This document shows, one piece after another, positions 58,621 through 64,000 of a stretch of DNA of 64,000 nucleotides. The DNA is from Schistocerca nitens (taxonomy: Eukaryota > Arthropoda > Insecta > Orthoptera > Acrididae). The notes below the pieces were generated by a model, which saw only the letters and a program-made list of their open reading frames with translations, had not been told where the DNA came from and did not search any database. Every line of letters starts with the position of its first letter. Position 1 is the stretch's first letter. The DNA lies in the NCBI RefSeq assembly GCF_023898315.1, contig NC_064616.1, positions 545,901,602 through 545,965,601 on the forward strand. Reading direction: 5' to 3'. The translations under genes and the position numbers were made by a program.

Positions 58621-60038
58621 ACATGTAGAAGGACAAAACTTACAATGACTGTGTCACATGCCTGATTGATGCATTTCATTAGACATATAATGTGGGCTCC
58701 CTCATTTGGCTCACAGATTATTTGAGATATCATTGCATATACATGCAGGTTCCCCTTCCTGGCTCACAACCTTGTCACTTGTCTTGCCAGATGTAATGGA
58801 TTTAGTTGTAATTAACTTAAGAAATTTTACACTTGAATTATTACATTTTAGACTTCTATGAGACTTAATGTTCGATTTGTTTACTAAAGGCATTTCTAGC
58901 TTTCAAGATATATTAACATTGTTTCCACTTTAGTAATCCACTGTCCCAAATAAAATTTTATGTAGAGGAATTGATGATGTACAACCTTCAGCTACCTGAA
59001 TATTTTAGTATTTTTATTTGTGTTGAGGAGAACTTTAATTTCAGTTATGATTAATAGCCTGCAAAAGGTATAATGGTATTGTTATACATTAATATTGATA
59101 TTGTTTTATTATTCACGTGAAATTTGAAACCTTATTTTTAATCTCATGTAGAGAAATCTAGTTATGTTCAACCTTAAGGCAGATACACTGCCTTCTCACC
59201 CAGGAATTGCATGTGTGAGATTCTGGTTTTAGGAGACACCATACATTTTAAAAATTCACTGTTTATACTCATTTTCTTTTACACTAAGTTTAATTATATT
59301 CTTTTTATTAATTATAGAAACTTTGGAAACCACTTGTCTCTAACAATTGATGATTTGTAATGTTATCTCATCTTTAAATTTAATTTTTTAATTTTGAATA
59401 GAGGAATCTTGTTATGTTCAACTATAGCCACCTGAATACTTCCTGCATCTAAGATTTTTCGTGCAAGAATTTCGGCTTCAGTTTTTTATTAATAGAATTG
59501 AAATTTTAACTTAAACCTATATCTTTATATCTTAATATTCATTATGCTCTTATCTTTCATGCGAAATTTTAACATCATTTATAATCTCATATAAAGGAAT
59601 CTTGTTCACTTCAATTTTGGACACATGTACAGCCTTGCACTCTGGAATTGCATCATTGAGAACTTGGTTCTTGGTTGATACCGTATAGTTTAGAATTCTT
59701 TTCCTTTTTTTGCGTATATTTTTATTTCTATTTTGTTTTACTTTATACTTACATAATTATATTGGTTTTATTAATTATTCTGCATTTAAACATCACTTAC
59801 TGTATTAAATAATGTACCAACACGCAGAGCAACAGCCAGGGCAGAAATATTAGAAAAACGTCCACCTCCCCGCGCCAAGGACGGTAACGGAATGGCTGCC
59901 TGTCAAGCTAACCTAACTTGCGAGCTGCCATTACGGCTAAGAGACCTACACGCTGCCCAGCTTGTCACTTGTCTTAAGTAGCACACGGCCCACCTTAATA
60001 ACTCAGGTGGTGGGCTACTCTGTAGTGTTAAAAAAAAA
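58621..60038 (+). other. AT-rich region with degenerate tandem blocks
   Basis: Blocks resembling AGGAATCTTGTTATGTTCAA recur near 58,964, 59,150, 59,398 and 59,586, followed by related text (CTACCTGAATA; GGAATTGCAT...TGAGA). Spacing is about 190-250 bp. An A-run lies at 60,029-60,038. This may be the 3' untranslated region of LINE C, or an old satellite-like array. No coding potential. Confidence 0.55.
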
Positions 60039-60206
60039 ATATTTCCCATGACAGGCTCTCATGTCTACATCGTTGGTTCACCAAGGTTAATGAAATCCAT
60101 TCCTTGGGTTCACGAATTAAGTTGTTAGGATGATAACAAGAGCTGATGTATTCACAAATTACTAAGTGAATACCTACCTAGCTCTATCAGTTCTCTAATT
60201 GGTGAA

Positions 60207-60452
60207 AAAAAATGAAATTATCGTATGACATTGTTGTCCGGGAGGTCTCAGACCGGTTCGGCCGCCAAGTGAAAGTCTTATTTCAGTTGGCGCCACACTG
60301 AGCGACTTTCGGCCGATGATGAGGATGAAATGATGATGAGGAAAACACAAAACGCAGTCCAGGAGCGGAGAAAATCTCCAACTCGGACGGAATCGAACCA
60401 GGGCCCAGTGCATGGACCCAAACACGTTACCACCCAGCTAAGCAGGCTGACA
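60207..60452 (-). mobile_element. SINE, third tRNA-headed family
   Basis: On the minus strand: GCCTGCTTAGCTGGGTGGTA (A box region), CATGCACTGGGCC, then CTGGTTCGATTCCG (B box), followed by GGAGATTTTCTCCGCTCCTG and a region with ATGATGAGGATGA-type repeats. The body differs from the major family. Target duplication not found. Confidence 0.75.
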
Positions 60453-63034
60453 CTCTAATAGATGTAGCTCACAGGTGATAAGAAATATTAACAATATCAG
60501 ATGGCTATATCGTCAGGTGCACATTCATAGCTGGTGGAAAGCCAAAAACACTATCACAATATCTTCATTAAAAAGCACTTTTCCACCACCAAATTCTGAC
60601 AGTACAGTCAATTATCATTTTGCGATACTATTTACATTTCGCACTTGAATTCTACTATATTGATGGAGGGGAATACACAGTTAGTGGGTTCTGGAGTAAG
60701 ATTCTTCCCTTTCCCTTTCTTGGGGCTGATCTGTGAGAGTGTATTGCGAGAAGTCGGGGAGTAGTTGACGATTTGAATACGGCATGGTTTGCCACCCACT
60801 GTTGGACTCTAGGTTCACAGAATTACTCGGTCAAAAGTCGCAGGTATAGCTGAAGTGATGAATCGGAGGACCCTATTGGCTGATGCATACACGCGAAACC
60901 GCCATATTTCCGTCTCTATGGAGCTTCAGTTATTGATGTTGTCTGCCAGTCAGACGGGTAAGTGGCATTGACGCTCTGACATGAATGTCTGAGCAAATGG
61001 ATAGCGAAACAACAATTGCAGTGTAACAACCTGACACACTGTAAGCGATATTTGAGATGTTTTAGTAGGCTTCCATTTCATTTGGATGTATTAAGGAAAG
61101 TACTTCCTTATCACCGTGGCGAAAGTCGTGAAACCTCTCCAAATCGTTCATTTTTGAGAGTGGGAAGGAAAGTAGAGGAGTGGAGGCAGATGGTGTGGAG
61201 GCACGTGGCCATGATGTCCTATCTAGGGAGAAGTGGCTGGTCTCACCCAGGGTATTTTGCTGGGCCTTGAGTAATTATCAATTCTAGCGTTAGCACTGCC
61301 TTTCCCCTGAGCAACTCACAAATTGTGAGTTCTATTTCCCAACTTGTGTTGCTTCTTAGGTGATATCACTTACTCAATTTGTATCATCGATCCGCTACTT
61401 TAACTAGCGATTGCAATTGCGACCTGCACAGATCTGGAAACCCAATCGCGGTTTAGTAGCAGTTCCCATTTCGTTTGAGGTACGTACTTCCTGTTAACAG
61501 TATGTTCAATTTTCACTGAGCTTCACTCAAACCGTATTTATTGAATTTTTGCGTACACAAAAGATTATTCCGTAGTGGAACAGCCTGTGTTAAAGATATT
61601 GTGAGATACACTTTAGAGATAAATAATGTTTTAATAGGAGCTCCCACTAAGTAATACTCTTTTCATAATCAGGAGAACTGATTTTCGCTTTTAGTTCAAA
61701 GAACTAATTGTAAGTCATTTAATTGTGACATTAAGGTCAGAAAATAAACTTATAGATTAAATCTTAGGATTCTGCTCTCTTCCGTCCTACAACAGACCTT
61801 GGTCAGGTTAACCTAACTAAAGCATAAATATGTCCAATTTTTTTCGTATATCTAAACTGCGCTCTCACCGAGGTGGCATTCCATTGTAAAACATACGGCC
61901 CGGGGTTGAACATTTAATGTTGCATGATTATTGAGAGCTGCTCTCCTTTGTATGTACCACAGTACCGAGATTACAGAGAGCTTCAACTACAATAACTAGC
62001 AGTTTGGAAACCAAGGAGTAGACTAACTTTATAACTTTTCTGCGTTGAGTATGTAAGTGTGGTACGCTGTTTGGGTACTCCACTGTCCGGTCCCCACACA
62101 TCACCTCGCATACCGATAATAAGCACTAACATTCATGTCGACTGTTATCAATGGTAGTTACCCCTGGAACAGTCTAACAATCGCATTCAGGAACGGTGAG
62201 ACGGAATTACTGTAGCGAACTTCTGATCCCGCCACTTCGCTTGCTTCTATTACTTCTCTACTCTGCGAGTATCATTGCGAATGTAGATAGACGACTGTGC
62301 AGTATGTCCATTCATTGTACATTCTCGAACACATACATCATGAAAGTATACCAGACAGCACTCTACATATTACTAGAACCTTGAGCATAGTTCATAATTT
62401 ACGATCTATATCTATGCGGATGGGAGTCACACAGCATTCTCACAGTCTTTGGATAAAATTAGAGACTGAAATACCCCATCGCACTGTCTTTGACCAACCC
62501 ACCCTGCAGCACCGTTATCGATTTAATCTGCCGCTGACCAGAAGTAGACCGCTACATTCCGCATCTCGTGAATGAATGGAACTAGCCGAGTCCTCGCCCA
62601 TCCAATTACACAAGATTTCTCCAGATGCCCCCATGTCAAGGATGTTAGCACCCCTTATCGGTGTATAGTAAGGGATTTGAAAGTGTTGTGATGTAATAGC
62701 TGCCGGTTAAGAAGAACCCGAAACGGGTAATTTTTATGCATGATGGAACTCCAGACGGATGGAGTTGGAAGAATTTTATGTAAATCAACTACACTATCAA
62801 TTTTAAAGTATTGTTCTAGTGGCTGGGTTCAGTACCAGGAGGGAATTGGTAAGAGAGAACATAAACACACCCACTCCTAAGGCTACACGGTTGTGCACTT
62901 AAAACATGATATAATGTTAGATCGCTTGATTTTCAGACCTATCAGTCGTGTGGATTGCAGCGCTGTTGATATTTCAATGTAAGAAATATGTTCACAGCGC
63001 ATGACATACAACATTCTTGCAGGTTTCTCTACTA
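60453..63034. other. No recognised feature
   Basis: 2.6 kb of unique-looking sequence with short frames (for example 61,016-61,270 and 62,196-62,384) that have no family resemblance. Confidence 0.55.
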
Positions 63035-64000
63035 CACTCCTGGAAATGGAAAAAAGAACACATTGACACCGGTGTTTCAGACCCACCATACTTGCTCCGG
63101 ACACTGCGAGAGGGCTGTACAAGCAATGATCACACGCACGGCACAGCGGACACACCAGGACCCGCGGTGTTGGCCGTCGAATGGCGCTAGCTGCGCAGCA
63201 TTTGTGCACCGCCGCCGTCAGTGTCAGCCAGTTTGCCGTGGCATACGGAGCTCCATCGCAGTCTTTAACACTGGTAGCATGCCGCGACAGCGTGGACGTG
63301 AACCGTATGTGCAGTTGACGGACTTTGAGCCAGGGCGTATAGTGGGCATGCGGGAGGCCGGCTGGACGTACCGCCGAATTGCTCAACACGTGGGGCGTGA
63401 GGTCTCCACAGTACATCGATGTTGTCGCCAGTGGTCGGCGGAAGGTGCACGTGCCCGTCGACCTGGGACCGGACCGCAGCGACGCACGGATGCACGCCAA
63501 GACCGTAGGATCCTACGCAGTGCCGTAGGGGACCGCACCGCCACTTGCCAGCAAATTAGGGACACTGTTGCTCCTGGGGTATCGGCGAGGACCATTCGCA
63601 ACCGTCTCCATGAAGCTGGGCTACGGTCCCGCACACCGTTAGGCCGTCTTCCGCTCACGCCCCAACATCGTGCAGCCCGCCTCCAGTGGTGTCGCGACAG
63701 GCGTGAATGGAGGGACGAATGGGGACGTGTCGTCTTCAGCGATGAGAGTCGCTTCTGCCTTGGTGCCAATGATGGTCGTATGCGTGTTTGGCGCCGTGCA
63801 GGTGAGCGCCACAATCAGGACTGCATACGACCGAGGCACACTGGGCCAACACCCAGCATCATGGTGTGGGGAGCGATCTCGTACACTGGCCGTACACCAC
63901 TGGTGATCGTCGAGGGGACACTGAATAGTGCACGGTACATCCAAACCGTCATCGAACCCATCGTTCTACCATTCCTAGACCGGCAAGGGAACTTGCTGTT
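63035..64000 (+). mobile_element. Tc1-like transposon, cut by window end
   Basis: After TA (63,033-63,034) the element begins CACTCCTGGAAATGGAAAAA. A leader of about 240 bp precedes the transposase. The right end lies beyond the window. Confidence 0.92.
63279..64000 (+). CDS. Tc1-like transposase, open to window edge
   Basis: From ATG at 63,279 the frame has no stop for 240 codons up to the edge. It shows a paired-like HTH (LTDFEPGRIVGMREAGWTYR, then GREVSTVHRCCRQW), a basic GRPR-like linker (ARRPGTGPQRR), a second HTH (SARTIRNRLHEAGLRSR), VVFSDESRFCLGANDGRMRV with the first catalytic Asp, and PSIMVWGAISYTGRTPLVIV. The second Asp and the Glu would lie past the edge. The family is usually about 340 residues, so roughly 100 are missing here. 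Unlike the other transposases in the window it has no shift or stop, which suggests a recent copy. Confidence 0.92.
   Translation, partial: MPRQRGREPYVQLTDFEPGRIVGMREAGWTYRRIAQHVGREVSTVHRCCRQWSAEGARARRPGTGPQRRTDARQDRRILRSAVGDRTATCQQIRDTVAPGVSARTIRNRLHEAGLRSRTPLGRLPLTPQHRAARLQWCRDRREWRDEWGRVVFSDESRFCLGANDGRMRVWRRAGERHNQDCIRPRHTGPTPSIMVWGAISYTGRTPLVIVEGTLNSARYIQTVIEPIVLPFLDRQGNLL

Noticed and set aside
62700..62740. Third copy of the CTGAA-hairpin-GAAAC motif (AACCCGAAACGGG)
   Set aside because: The CTGAA part and the stem are absent; only GAAAC is shared.
62883..63814. Long minus-strand frames of 205 and 143 residues
   Set aside because: They are antisense shadows of the plus-strand Tc1-like transposase that starts at 63,279.
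1..64000. CRISPR array, bacterial operon or prophage
   Set aside because: No regularly spaced repeats with unique spacers and no bacterial gene organisation; everything points to an insect genome.

Overview
The window reads as repeat-dense, gene-free DNA from a large insect genome. I infer a grasshopper or locust, most likely Schistocerca-like. The inference rests on my recognition of the dominant tRNA-derived SINE (about a dozen copies or fragments, tail ending in GAGCCATTTGAACC) and of the Tc1, CR1-like, R1-like and Ty3/Gypsy elements around it; no host gene, rRNA or functional tRNA gene was found. All tRNA-like signals are SINE heads.

Layout. A direct duplication frames the first three quarters: copy A (1-3222 plus 22,575-24,616) matches copy B (43,303-48,759). 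Copy A is split by an old Ty3/Gypsy LTR retrotransposon (3223-22,574; 4-bp target duplication TGAC; PBS-like TGGCGACC). Copy B keeps the uninterrupted site. Inside this outer element a second, antisense Ty3/Gypsy element (7619-15,445; two 198-bp LTRs) sits in the reverse transcriptase. Inside that lie a piggyBac element (11,840-14,437, TTAA sites, in gag) and a SINE (10,264-10,449, in RT). The outer element also carries SINEs at 16,060, 17,600, 18,921 and 20,922, and a 0.6-kb inverted-repeat element at 17,950-18,575.

Middle. From 24.6 to 43.3 kb there are Tc1-like pseudogenes (24.6, 27.7 and 40.6 kb) and a second nest: a Tc1 fragment holds a SINE, the SINE is split by a 5'-truncated LINE (B), and LINE B is split near its 5' end by a long LINE (A, 28,644-33,366). 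LINE A has an intact ORF1 (PHD finger plus SGNH-type esterase) and an ORF2 interrupted by one stop just before the FADD motif. A near-perfect 361-bp palindrome (36,010-36,750) with 12-bp flanking repeats follows, then a decayed pogo/Tigger-type transposase (37.9-39.3 kb).

Right. From 53.4 to about 58.6 kb lies an R1-clade-like LINE (C) with a zinc-knuckle ORF1, an endonuclease interrupted by a Tc1-like element at a TA site, and an ORF2 from which the RT core is missing in frame. The window ends inside a Tc1-like element (63,035-64,000) whose transposase frame is open to the edge, the only transposase here without visible damage.

The most interesting points are the relative insertion history readable from copy B, the nearly intact LINE A, and a shared RNA-like motif (CTGAA-N-A, hairpin, GAAACC) in two otherwise different inverted-repeat elements, which resembles part of a hammerhead ribozyme core but is unproven.
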